35,666 nt of DNA from Candidatus Woesearchaeota archaeon. GTDB taxonomy: Archaea > Nanobdellota > Nanobdellia > Woesearchaeales > UBA9642. A program made the position numbers and the translations under genes. Below, piece by piece: positions 8,407-16,309 of this stretch. Positions within the stretch are counted from its first letter, which is position 1. Each line of letters begins with the position of its first letter. Where the stretch lies: NCBI GenBank assembly GCA_026002815.1, contig BPGB01000005.1, positions 69,960 through 105,625 on the forward strand, given 5' to 3'. Under the pieces are notes generated by a model that ran no database searches, was not told the origin of the DNA, and saw only the letters and a program-made list of their open reading frames with translations.

Positions 8407-8511
8407 AGCAATATACTATATGCATATAATAATAACTCTGTATATAATAATTTTTATATAAGTAATTATAATAAGCATATATCGATACGATTTTCTTTTA
8501 AGAGAATGCTG

Positions 8512-8551
8512 ATAAGATTTATCTTATAAAATTTATTTATCTTATAAAATT
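8512..8551. repeat. 16-bp palindrome and duplicated flank past the recombinase stop
   Basis: ATAAGAT-TT-ATCTTAT is a perfect inverted repeat at 8512-8527. Its right half continues into TTATCTTATAAAATT, which is repeated directly to 8551. It sits 30-45 bases beyond the recombinase stop codon on the minus strand, so it could form the 3' hairpin of that transcript. Its 2-base centre TT is the same as in the palindrome upstream of the gene. Confidence 0.45.
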
Positions 8552-8557
8552 CAACAT

Positions 8558-9787
8558 CTAATTAATATTCTTAAAAACATAATATTTTTGGTTATTAATA
8601 AATAACCATACCTCTATATACTCATTTAGGTAATCGAGTAGTTTATTAAACTTATCAGGCGCGTATTCAACATATATTTTATGATTATTATTTATTGCTG
8701 ACATCCAAGGATTATCTGCATTTATATATACCCTATTATTAAATATCTCGTTTTCTGAAAACCCTTCTTGTTTTAATAGTCCTATTACCGCTTCTTTTAT
8801 TGCATTTATATCTTTATCAGATATACTTTTATCATATATACTTTTATCTTGTACGTATTTATCAGGTATACCTTGTAAGTTTTCAGTTATTTCTCTTTCT
8901 TCTAGTGTTATTTCTCCATTTAGTAATAATTCTAATATATCATTTAATAGATTATTGTCACTTATTATTTTTTGTAATATCTTTTCATATCGTTTTTGTG
9001 CTCTTTTTTGGCTTTCTGATTCTAACTTCTCTTTAACTTTAATAAATATTTCTTTACTTATTATTGCTTCATGTTCTCCTTTATAGTTTTCTTTGAACTT
9101 AATTTCTCCAATGTACGTTCTATTTTGTAACAGTTGAATTAATCCACGAACGGTTAAACCATGTTTTTTTGCTATTTTATTAAGACTTTGTACTGTATTA
9201 AGATATTCATCGAATATTACTCTCACTTTTTCGGCTTGTTCTGGATCAATTACTAGTTTTCCTTCTTTTATTTGATAACCTAAAGGGGGCTTGCTTACGA
9301 TTCCTCCTTCTTTTGCTTTTTCTATCATTCCAAATCGTGTTCTTTCACTTATTATGTCTCTCTCAAATTCTGCGAATGATGATATTATATGGAACATTAA
9401 TTTTCCTGAAGCTGATGCTGTTTCTATTCTATCTTGCATTGATATGAAATCTATTCCTAGTTCTTTTAATTTTTCTATGGTTAATATCAAATCCTTTAGA
9501 CTTCTTGAAAACCTATCGAGTTTGTATACTATTATCGCTGAAAAGTATTGCTTCTCTGCATCGCTTAGCATTTGTTGTAATGCGGGCCTATGAAGGTCTT
9601 TTGCGGATTTTCCTTCATCCTTGTAAATTTTATATACTTCATATCCAAGCAATTTTGCATGTTCTTTTAGTGCTTGTTCCTGTCCTGCTAATGAGAATCC
9701 TTCTTTTGCCTGTTCCTCAGTACTTACCCTTACATATATTGCTGCCTTATTGATTTTTTTGGGATTTTTTTTAGAATTTTTGGGCAT
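8558..9787 (-). CDS. Serine recombinase (resolvase/invertase family), no zinc ribbon
   Basis: This 409-residue protein begins with a Lys-rich tail, then the resolvase catalytic domain. It has YVRVSTEEQ with nucleophile Ser22, the KLDRFSRSL motif with conserved arginines (about 92 and 95), and the dimer helix AEFERDIISERT. A recombinase domain follows (about 165-250: PPLGYQI, LNKIAKKHGLTVRG, NRTYIGEI). It is shorter than most phage integrases of this class, and I see no cysteine anywhere, so the usual zinc-ribbon DNA-binding domain is absent. In its place are a charged helix, four pentapeptide repeats and a novel last 100 residues. A 28-bp palindrome lies just upstream. It probably integrates or inverts DNA, but no second att site was found by eye. 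Confidence 0.92.
   Translation of the reverse strand: MPKNSKKNPKKINKAAIYVRVSTEEQAKEGFSLAGQEQALKEHAKLLGYEVYKIYKDEGKSAKDLHRPALQQMLSDAEKQYFSAIIVYKLDRFSRSLKDLILTIEKLKELGIDFISMQDRIETASASGKLMFHIISSFAEFERDIISERTRFGMIEKAKEGGIVSKPPLGYQIKEGKLVIDPEQAEKVRVIFDEYLNTVQSLNKIAKKHGLTVRGLIQLLQNRTYIGEIKFKENYKGEHEAIISKEIFIKVKEKLESESQKRAQKRYEKILQKIISDNNLLNDILELLLNGEITLEEREITENLQGIPDKYVQDKSIYDKSISDKDINAIKEAVIGLLKQEGFSENEIFNNRVYINADNPWMSAINNNHKIYVEYAPDKFNKLLDYLNEYIEVWLFINNQKYYVFKNIN
8807..8866 (-). repeat. Four in-frame 15-bp repeats in the recombinase
   Basis: The recombinase frame contains four successive pentapeptides of the form x-Asp-Lys-x-Ile/Val (PDKYV, QDKSI, YDKSI, SDKDI). The DNA repeat is a 15-base unit, so the tract can change length without breaking the frame. 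Confidence 0.7.
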
Positions 9788-9805
9788 TTTAGAACCTCAA
9801 AACAG

Positions 9806-9843
9806 AATTTTATATACTTAGGGTTCCCAAAGTATATAAATTT
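9806..9843. promoter_or_regulatory. Palindrome over the recombinase promoter: operator or att site
   Basis: At 9811-9838 the arms TATATACTTAGGG and CCCAAAGTATATA flank a TT centre, with 12 of 13 base pairs matching; weaker symmetry extends to about 9806-9843. Its centre is 37 bases before the ATG at 9787. Read on the minus strand, the outer arm contains TTTATATA, a TATA box 46-53 bases before the ATG. A protein bound here would block transcription, so this may be an autoregulatory operator. Serine recombinase att sites are also imperfect palindromes with a 2-bp core next to the gene, so att is a real alternative. Confidence 0.55.
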
Positions 9844-10300
9844 TACTTTTTTTAAAAGTGATAATAAATAATGATTAAAATATTTTAGCAAATATAATAA
9901 TTTTAAAACAAAATCAAGTATTACTTATTATTACATTTAGTGTATATATTATAATTTTTGCTTAAATCTTTTAATAACAGTTATTCTTTTTTATTAAAAA
10001 TATAGAAAAAATTAGATTAGTAAAAAAGAAAAAAATATACTTAAATATTTTAATCAAAGCTAATAAAAAAAGTATCTATAATATTTAATAATAAACTAAA
10101 TTATTTAATCAAAATATATTAGTTAATGAATTAAAAAATTTAATCTTTGATAATAAATTATAATCGATAAAGAAATAAGATAAGATAAAAAAATTTAATT
10201 TTTGATTAAATCTTTTGATAAAATATAGTATCATAAAAAATAATAATATTTAATATTTGCTTAAATAATATAATCGAAGTTTTTTTGATAGTTTAACGTA
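9844..10300. other. AT-rich spacer between recombinase and PadR genes
   Basis: I see no gene or GC-rich RNA here. The spacer repeats forms of TTTAATCAAA and its reverse complement, for example ATTTAAT-TTTTG-ATTAAAT at 10193-10211, and TTTAATCTTTGAT near 10139. They may be binding sites or just low complexity. Confidence 0.4.
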
Positions 10301-10729
10301 CTATCTTAATTTACCTCTTAATCCAAAAAACATACCCTTAAACAAAGAATATAACGCTTTAAGCTCACTTAACCCTAAAGGCGTTAAGGAATAAACTTTT
10401 TTTCTTCCAATTCTTTTGAAAGTTATAAGCTTCTGCCTTCGTAAACGCTTGAGAGCAGGATAAATCGTTCCTGGAGTAAGACTTGTACCTTTTCTTTTAC
10501 CTATTATTTCAGCAAGCTCATCTCCTGAATGATCTCCTCTATTAAGCTCATGAAGTATAAAAAAACTTAAAAAACCTCTTAATTCGATATATTTCGGGGA
10601 TTTAGCTATGCTTCTAGAATTCTTTTTTTCAAGATTAATATTTTTTTTATTAGAACTATGTGTGATTTTTTTAATCTTTTTTTTGACAAGCAATTTATTT
10701 TTTAATTTGACATTTTTTTTCATAAACAT
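10301..10729 (-). CDS. PadR-family transcriptional regulator
   Basis: The PadR domain spans about residues 48-125: the LRGFLSFFILHEL helix, the HSGDELAEIIG recognition region, then LTPGTIYPALKRLRRQKLI and the beta-wing FKRIGRKKVYSLTPLG. The first 45 residues are a very basic Lys/Asn-rich extension not typical of the family, which may add non-specific DNA contact; two adjacent Mets leave the exact start open. PadR proteins are dimeric winged-helix repressors, often autoregulated. A 26-bp palindrome lies 83 bases before the ATG. The targets are unknown. Confidence 0.88.
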   Translation of the reverse strand: MFMKKNVKLKNKLLVKKKIKKITHSSNKKNINLEKKNSRSIAKSPKYIELRGFLSFFILHELNRGDHSGDELAEIIGKRKGTSLTPGTIYPALKRLRRQKLITFKRIGRKKVYSLTPLGLSELKALYSLFKGMFFGLRGKLR

Positions 10730-10811
10730 ATAAAAAAAATATTAGTTTAAATAGTTTATCTTTTTATTATTATCGTCTAAAAAAACTCAATAAAAATATT
10801 TATTGTTTAAC

Positions 10812-10837
10812 CAATATATTGTATATACTATATATTG
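10812..10837. promoter_or_regulatory. 26-bp palindrome, candidate PadR operator
   Basis: CAATATATT and TATATATTG flank the self-complementary core GTATATAC, giving 12 of 13 matching pairs. TATTGTTTA occurs on both sides (from about 10801 and 10834). Size, symmetry and AT content are what a PadR dimer pair would bind, and the nearest gene encodes a PadR protein. It lies further from the ATG than a core promoter would, so the tie to that gene is inferred. Confidence 0.45.
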
Positions 10838-10849
10838 TTTATACGATAA

Positions 10850-10990
10850 TTAAAAATTAAAAATAAACACGAAACAAAAAAACAAAAAAAATAAAAAAAC
10901 AAAAAAAATAAAAAAACAAAAAAAATAAAATAATAAAAAAGCAAAGAAAAAAGAAGTGAAAGAAGCCAGAAAAAAATTGCAAAAAAAACA
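10850..10990. repeat. A-rich low-complexity tract with a 16-base repeat
   Basis: The plus strand is almost pure A with scattered C, T and G. Near 10872-10930 a 16-base unit of the form ATA7CA6 repeats about three times. No gene is supported. Such tracts are intrinsically bent and prone to slippage, so copy number may vary. Confidence 0.6.
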
Positions 10991-11089
10991 AAAAGTGAGA
11001 GTTAATAACTAAAAAATTTTATCAAAAACTACAATTATCCAAAATTAAAAGAATAAGTAAAAAAGTGAAAGAAAAACAAAAGAGAAAAG

Positions 11090-11605
11090 TTAAAAAAATT
11101 GATTTAAACTCTTCTCATAAATACCCCTACTTACCGATTCATGTATCTTTATAAGTTGTTCTTTAGTCTGTAACTCTCTAAACCTATCATCAATATTAAA
11201 ATACCATTCAGTACCTATTTTCTCCTTAGTTATGGGAATTTTCTTGTTTAAAAGTGAGGATAACAATGATTTGAAAGAATAATTATCAAGGTCTAACTTT
11301 TTCATTATAAAATTTAAAGATAATGGCTCTTTTTCTCCAAAAACATAAAGCACTTGAAATAACTTTTGTTCATCCAAACTCAAGGAAATATTTGAAAAGT
11401 GAGTTTTATCATTAAGTAGAATGCTATTCTTAAATATCATTAATTCATCAATGTATTCTTTTAATTTCTCATATTTTAGTTCCAATTCGGATATGTAATC
11501 GAAAGCTGTTTGCAATTCAGAAGTGAGTTGATTTATGCTTTCCAAATGCTCGTCTCTCTCTTCTTTTATTTTCCTAAATGCCTCTCTTAATTTATTCTCA
11601 TCCAT
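11090..11605 (-). CDS. Coiled-coil protein with a winged-helix-like C-terminal domain
   Basis: This 171-residue protein has a clear coiled coil at about residues 5-60, then a region (about 75-140) that reads like a winged helix: SLDEQKLFQVLYVFGEKEP, the LSLNFIMKKLDLDNYSF helices, KSLLSSLLNKKI and a GTEWYFN wing. A role as an oligomeric DNA-binding regulator is plausible. The ATG is preceded by GGGGA at suitable spacing. It is divergent from rpoL, whose TATA box lies 100 bases away. No named family was recognised. Confidence 0.65.
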   Translation of the reverse strand: MDENKLREAFRKIKEERDEHLESINQLTSELQTAFDYISELELKYEKLKEYIDELMIFKNSILLNDKTHFSNISLSLDEQKLFQVLYVFGEKEPLSLNFIMKKLDLDNYSFKSLLSSLLNKKIPITKEKIGTEWYFNIDDRFRELQTKEQLIKIHESVSRGIYEKSLNQFF

Positions 11606-11706
11606 TTTATCCCCAACTTAGAGCGTAACTTATAACTTATTTTTAAATATTGCGCATCGAAACATAAAAAAGCAATCTTCAACAATACTTGCTTATAACA
11701 AAAAGA

Positions 11707-11714
11707 TTTATAAA
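11707..11714 (+). promoter_or_regulatory. TATA box of rpoL
   Basis: TTTATAAA lies 23-30 bases before the ATG at 11737, at the same spacing as in the eL33 gene, again with no ribosome binding site. Confidence 0.6.
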
Positions 11715-11736
11715 CTAATTATTTTTCCATAGTTTT

Positions 11737-12012
11737 ATGGAAATAAAAGTTATTGAAAAATCTAAAAAGAAAATAATATTTGACCTAATAGGTGCCGATC
11801 ATACATTTTCTAATGCGTTAAAAAAAGAATTGTGGAATGATAAGAATGTTAAAGTATCCGCCTACAATATCCAGCACCCTCTTATTGGAATACCAAGAAT
11901 TATTGTAGAAACAGAAGATAAAGAACCTGAAAAGGCACTAATAGATGCTGCAAAAAGATTACAAAAGAAGAACGAACAATTCTTAGAAAGTGCAAAAAAA
12001 ATGCGAATATAA
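11737..12012 (+). CDS. rpoL: DNA-directed RNA polymerase subunit L (Rpo11)
   Basis: The 91-residue product is full length for archaeal Rpo11. It shows DLIGADHTFSNALKKEL (the family's conserved G-x-D-H-T-x-x-N helix), the AYNIQHPLIGIPRIIVET strand pair, and a C-terminal dimer helix with KALIDAAKRL. It pairs with Rpo3 to form the alpha-like platform on which the archaeal polymerase assembles. Monocistronic, with a short-leader promoter. A T-run follows shortly after the stop. Confidence 0.96.
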   Translation: MEIKVIEKSKKKIIFDLIGADHTFSNALKKELWNDKNVKVSAYNIQHPLIGIPRIIVETEDKEPEKALIDAAKRLQKKNEQFLESAKKMRI

Positions 12013-12249
12013 AATACAAAATGCAATTTTTTTAATACAATACTTTAACTTTTTACATTGCTGAATAAAATGTATTTTAAAATATGTTTAATTCTTTAAT
12101 ATAATTCTTTAATATACACATGTAATATATACATATTATTTGTTAATGTATATCTTAATTACTTAATAGTAAATATATTTGTTTATAGTATAACTCAATC
12201 AAATTAAGATTATTTAAAATTTTGTCTTTTCTATAAAGTTACTCCAAAA

Positions 12250-12257
12250 TATATAAA
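12250..12257 (+). promoter_or_regulatory. TATA box of the AMMECR1-family gene
   Basis: TATATAAA-type box 24-31 bases before the ATG at 12281, again implying a leaderless mRNA. Confidence 0.5.
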
Positions 12258-12280
12258 AATAAAATAGTATTAATATCTTT

Positions 12281-12829
12281 ATGCTTAAAAAAGATAGACA
12301 ATTATTACTAAAACTAGCCAGAGAAACTCTTGAAGCATATTTTAAAGATTTAGATCCTGATACTTCTGATTACACACATTTAACACAACTTAAAGGATGC
12401 TTTGTAACGCTTTATAAGAAAGGTGAACTGAGAGGATGCATTGGTTTTGTTAAGCCAATAATGCCCTTGTTTGAACAAGTAATAGCCGCAACAAAAGCAG
12501 CCGCATTCGAAGATCCTCGTTTTGAACCAGTAGTTGAAGAAGAATTAAAAAACATAAAAATAGAAATATCCATACTTAATAAGCCGGAACTTATTAAAGC
12601 AGAAAGTCAGGAAGACTACATAAAAAATATAAATATTGGAAGAGATGGACTAATAATACAATTCAATGGACATTCTGGATTATTACTACCACAAGTTGCT
12701 CAAGAGTATCATTGGACGCCAGTACAATTTCTTGAAGCACTAAGCGAAAAAGCCGGCCTTAACAGAGATGCATGGAAACATAAAGATGCTAAAATTTATC
12801 GCTTCACAGCAGAAGTATTCAGCGAATAA
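12281..12829 (+). CDS. AMMECR1-domain protein
   Basis: The 182-residue protein covers the whole AMMECR1 domain and nothing more. The signature LRGCIG is at residues 50-55, AAAFEDPRF at 73-81, the KIEISILNKPE strand near 92-103, and the GLLLPQVA motif at 133-140, followed by WTPVQFLEALSEKAGL. This archaeal/eukaryotic family has a conserved cleft around the RGCIG cysteine and an unsettled molecular role. It is often beside memo or a radical-SAM gene; neither is present here. It has its own promoter and is convergent with uppS. Confidence 0.94.
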   Translation: MLKKDRQLLLKLARETLEAYFKDLDPDTSDYTHLTQLKGCFVTLYKKGELRGCIGFVKPIMPLFEQVIAATKAAAFEDPRFEPVVEEELKNIKIEISILNKPELIKAESQEDYIKNINIGRDGLIIQFNGHSGLLLPQVAQEYHWTPVQFLEALSEKAGLNRDAWKHKDAKIYRFTAEVFSE

Positions 12830-12969
12830 ACTTCAAGTATAACAGAATAAAACTTCACGTACAAGAACGTAAACAATATAAACAATAGATGAATATTATT
12901 ATAGATAAGTATTTAATATAAGCATTCATAATTTAAATAAACTATTATTGTATTGCTATTTTAAACCTT

Positions 12970-13653
12970 TTATCTTCCAAATCTTCTTTCTCTTTTCTTA
13001 AACTCTTCAATAATATTTATAAAATCCTCTTTTTCAAATTCAGGCCATGTTTTATCCAAGAAAAACCATTCAGAATATATGCTTTGCCAAGGTAAAAAAT
13101 TAGAAGTTCTCTTTTCACCACCTGTTCTTATTATTATATCAGGTTCAGAACTAATGTATAGGTTACTTGAAAAATACTCTTCTGTAATATCCTCTGGAGT
13201 CTTATTATCAGCAACTATTTTTTTTACTGCATCTAGTATTTCCTCTCTACCACCATACGCCATTGCAAAATTTATTATAAAATTCGAATTCTTTTTTGTT
13301 TTTTCCATTATTTTATCTATAATTGTAGAAACTTCCTTTGGAAACAAATGATACCTTCCTATAACGTTAATTTTAATACCTTCTTTTTCAATCCTTGGAT
13401 CATCTCCAAACTTAGTAAAGTTTTCTTTAAACAAATTCATTAAATAGTCAAACTCTTGTTTTGGCCTATTAAAATTCTGCATAGAAAAAGCATAAAGGGT
13501 TAATTCTTTTATATTGAACTCTTTACACCATTCGAACAATTGTTCTAATTTTTTTGACCCATACTCATGGCCTTTTGTGGGATCTAACATTAGCCGTTTA
13601 GCAAATCTTCTGTTTCCATCCATTATCACAGCTAAATGTTTTATATCGGACAT
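12970..13653 (-). CDS. uppS: Cis-prenyltransferase (polyprenyl diphosphate synthase)
   Basis: The 227-residue protein has all the family blocks. Catalytic Asp12 lies in IMDGNRRFAK, LTLYAFSMQNFNRP is at about 51-64, NFAMAYGGREEI at 128-139, and the IPP-binding DIIIRTGGEKRTSNFLPWQ at 172-190, followed by SEWFFLDKTWPEF. It lengthens an allylic diphosphate with isopentenyl diphosphate to make the lipid carrier for glycan assembly; archaeal members typically start from geranylgeranyl diphosphate. The middle block is slightly unusual in having SMQNF where many have STENW. It lies 19 bases downstream of the CBS gene, probably in one operon. Confidence 0.95.
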   Translation of the reverse strand: MSDIKHLAVIMDGNRRFAKRLMLDPTKGHEYGSKKLEQLFEWCKEFNIKELTLYAFSMQNFNRPKQEFDYLMNLFKENFTKFGDDPRIEKEGIKINVIGRYHLFPKEVSTIIDKIMEKTKKNSNFIINFAMAYGGREEILDAVKKIVADNKTPEDITEEYFSSNLYISSEPDIIIRTGGEKRTSNFLPWQSIYSEWFFLDKTWPEFEKEDFINIIEEFKKRERRFGR

Positions 13654-13672
13654 TTTAATCTAACAAGTTATC

Positions 13673-14185
13673 TCATTTCTTAGATTTTTTTATTCCTATT
13701 TTTTTAAAGAACTCAGAAAAAATATCTTCGTCATTTTCCTTGGTTTCTGATAGTTTTCTTTCCTCCTCTCTTAATTCATAACGTTCTATGTAGATATCAA
13801 AAAGTTCTGGTTGTATTTTAAGTATATCTTTTGCAGTTAAAAAACCTACAAGCTTATTCTTCTCAATAACAGGCAATTGTCTTATGTTGTGATCTCTCAT
13901 TATCTTCATTGCATCATAAATGTCCTTTTCTGGAGATATAGTTATTAATTCTGTTTCCATAACATCCTTTATCTTTGTCTTTCTAGGATCTAATCCCTTA
14001 GCAATGACTTTTCTTACTAAATCTTCATCGGTTATTATTCCGATTGCTTTATCTGATTCTGTTATTAATAAACTATTAACATTATTTTGTAGCATAATAT
14101 TAGCTGCTTCTTTTAATGATGCATCTTTATCAGCAACAACTGGCTTATTTGTCATTATATCAATAACTTTATATCCTGTTTGCAT
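13673..14185 (-). CDS. Two-CBS-domain protein
   Basis: The 170-residue protein has a Bateman pair: CBS1 at about residues 7-60 (IMTNKPVVADKDASLKEA, NSLLITES, IGIITDEDL) and CBS2 at about 72-125 (ISPEKDIYDAMKIMRDHNIR, LPVIEKNKLVGFLTAKDIL). A charged tail of about 45 residues follows. Stand-alone CBS pairs sense adenosine nucleotides or related ligands. The start has AGGTGAT four bases upstream. It heads a probable operon with uppS, though a link to prenyl synthesis is not proven by that alone. Confidence 0.92.
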   Translation of the reverse strand: MQTGYKVIDIMTNKPVVADKDASLKEAANIMLQNNVNSLLITESDKAIGIITDEDLVRKVIAKGLDPRKTKIKDVMETELITISPEKDIYDAMKIMRDHNIRQLPVIEKNKLVGFLTAKDILKIQPELFDIYIERYELREEERKLSETKENDEDIFSEFFKKIGIKKSKK

Positions 14186-14319
14186 TTAATCACCTATGAA
14201 TTAGCAATCCTTATTCATTTAAATAATTTATTAAATATCATTAAATATGCTAAATATAATTTAAAAAAACGATAAAAAAAACGATAAATATAATCAGTAA
14301 TAATTACTTTAATAATTGA

Positions 14320-16209
14320 CTAATAATTTATCAATATCTCAACATCTTTACCAAATATTCCTTTTAAGTGCTCAAATATTGACTCTTTGATGAATGTTTT
14401 GGAAGGTATTTCTACTTTTGATATTGCTTGCTCTAATTCTTCAAGAGATGATTCTTGTATATCAATAAATCTTCCATCTTCTGTAATTTTTGCTTTAGAT
14501 ACTTCTTTATTTTGATCATCTACATTATGTATTATGAACGCTGTTTTTCCTAATAATATTACCTCTCCAAAAATATTACCATGCTTAACACGTATCTTTA
14601 CCCTATCGAGTTCTCTTCCCCTCTTTCTCTGTATATATTCAACTAAAAATCTTATTAATTCCTTTGAATCCTTATTTACTTGATGAACCTCTGTCTTTGT
14701 TAACTTTCCTGAATCATAATCTTTTTTTGATTTTATTATTTCCTTCAGTATTCGTAAATATTTCTCTGGCACATGTCCTTTATGTATAAGATATAATTCG
14801 AAAGATTTTAATATCTCAGTATCAGGAACTGTATCAACGCCTTCTAACCGTAACGTGTCCCTAATAACTGTTAAAACAGTTTCATAATTATGCTTTATTG
14901 TTTCTTTTTCTTTCAACTCGTCTATTTGCTTAAACAACTCTTTTAGTCTTCCTAAGTATTTTCTTGAATTTTCTAATAATTGATCTATTTCCTTTCCAGT
15001 AACTATCTTTTTATCTCCATGCTCTAAATCCTTTCTAAGTTTTATTATATTCTCTAATATATCAATATATTCTTCTTCTAGCATGTGTTCCTTTTTTATG
15101 AATATATCCCTAACTACTTGTGGAGTTTCCTTAGGTGTGGGAGGAGGTAATCCGTAAAGCATTATTGCTGCCTGTGTAGGTGTTAAGGTTGCCCAAAAGA
15201 AATCTTCTGTTGCGATTTCATTCAACTTAAAATTAACTCTATCTAATATTTGATCCCCAGAATGCATAAACATTTCTATTGACTCTGGGCTTGGTTTTAT
15301 GCGCCCCATTTGTAATAATTGTTTCCAAGGCATAAATATTCCTCTATCATAGAAAGGAACACCATCCCTTAGAAAAGTGAATATTACAGGATTTGCTTCT
15401 TTTATACTCTCCCAGAAGTCAGTTAATATATATACTTGAATATTAATTTTATTTTCTATACCAGTCATTTTTCCTGCATCAATACCCATCCCTATTATTA
15501 TTGCACGCAATTTATCCTTCAACTCTGCACGGGTCATCTTCTTTACATCTGTATCATCTATTACTATAAAAACATCAATATCTGATTTGCTTGTAGCTCT
15601 TCCTTGAACAAGGCTTCCTCCTAAAACATAAGATACTATGTATTTTTCGAATTTTTTAAGAACCATTCCCTTATGAACTTCTGCTATTCTTATAGCTGCA
15701 AGCATTCCTTTATCGAATATTGGAAGGCTTAGAGCTATTGATTCAAGAATATCATACTTAGAATCATAACACGACTGCCATACTTCTGTGAGTAATATTG
15801 TTTCTACCTCTAAATTTTTATCAACTTCATGTGCCAATGATTGCATTATTGTTGATAATTTTTCTTTTAATTCCTCTTTTGACATCTTTGTACTATCAGA
15901 ATCATCTATTAATACCATCAAATATATCTTATTTTTATCAACTGGTTTTTCATTACCATTCTCATCTTTTTCTGGTTTTGGTGGCTGCATTAACGCTATG
16001 CCTAATATGTAGTCTGAAAACTTTTCCATTGCTTTATTTTGAAATCGGTCTATTTTTTCTTTAATTTCTAATAGTCTTTTTTGAGCCTCAGGAGGCAAAT
16101 CACTAGGAACTACATCTTTCAAGCTAACATTATTTCCAGAAGTAGTAATATATTGTTCATTTATTGAAGCATCTGATTTTATTGAAGTGTCTGATTTTTT
16201 TCTTGTCAT
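14320..16209 (-). CDS. Tandem nucleotidyltransferase-like protein with helical repeats
   Basis: This 629-residue protein holds two copies of a Pol beta nucleotidyltransferase-like domain. Copy 2 (about 185-290) keeps GGSLVQGRATSKSDIDVF (Asp210 and Asp212), but the usual third acidic strand reads INIQVY, with Gln for Asp. Copy 1 (about 60-172) aligns with it (IYLMVLIDDSDSTKMSKEEL with IDVFIVIDDTDVKKMTRAEL, then TEVW with TDFW) yet has lost the Gly-Ser loop and the SDID motif, so it is degenerate. From 339 on come helical segments with a repeated pattern (EEYIDILENIIKLRKDLEHG and PEKYLRILKEIIKSKKDYDSG), then a basic beta-rich C-terminal domain. GGTGA precedes the ATG. Possibly an RNA-binding or scaffold protein rather than an active enzyme. 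Confidence 0.8.
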   Translation of the reverse strand: MTRKKSDTSIKSDASINEQYITTSGNNVSLKDVVPSDLPPEAQKRLLEIKEKIDRFQNKAMEKFSDYILGIALMQPPKPEKDENGNEKPVDKNKIYLMVLIDDSDSTKMSKEELKEKLSTIMQSLAHEVDKNLEVETILLTEVWQSCYDSKYDILESIALSLPIFDKGMLAAIRIAEVHKGMVLKKFEKYIVSYVLGGSLVQGRATSKSDIDVFIVIDDTDVKKMTRAELKDKLRAIIIGMGIDAGKMTGIENKINIQVYILTDFWESIKEANPVIFTFLRDGVPFYDRGIFMPWKQLLQMGRIKPSPESIEMFMHSGDQILDRVNFKLNEIATEDFFWATLTPTQAAIMLYGLPPPTPKETPQVVRDIFIKKEHMLEEEYIDILENIIKLRKDLEHGDKKIVTGKEIDQLLENSRKYLGRLKELFKQIDELKEKETIKHNYETVLTVIRDTLRLEGVDTVPDTEILKSFELYLIHKGHVPEKYLRILKEIIKSKKDYDSGKLTKTEVHQVNKDSKELIRFLVEYIQRKRGRELDRVKIRVKHGNIFGEVILLGKTAFIIHNVDDQNKEVSKAKITEDGRFIDIQESSLEELEQAISKVEIPSKTFIKESIFEHLKGIFGKDVEILINY

Positions 16210-16309
16210 TAAAACTCACCTATATGAAAAAAAGAAATAGATTTAAAAAGATATTGATTTTGCTATACTAAGGCATATTTACCATTGTTTAAAGATAATA
16301 AACCAAGTA

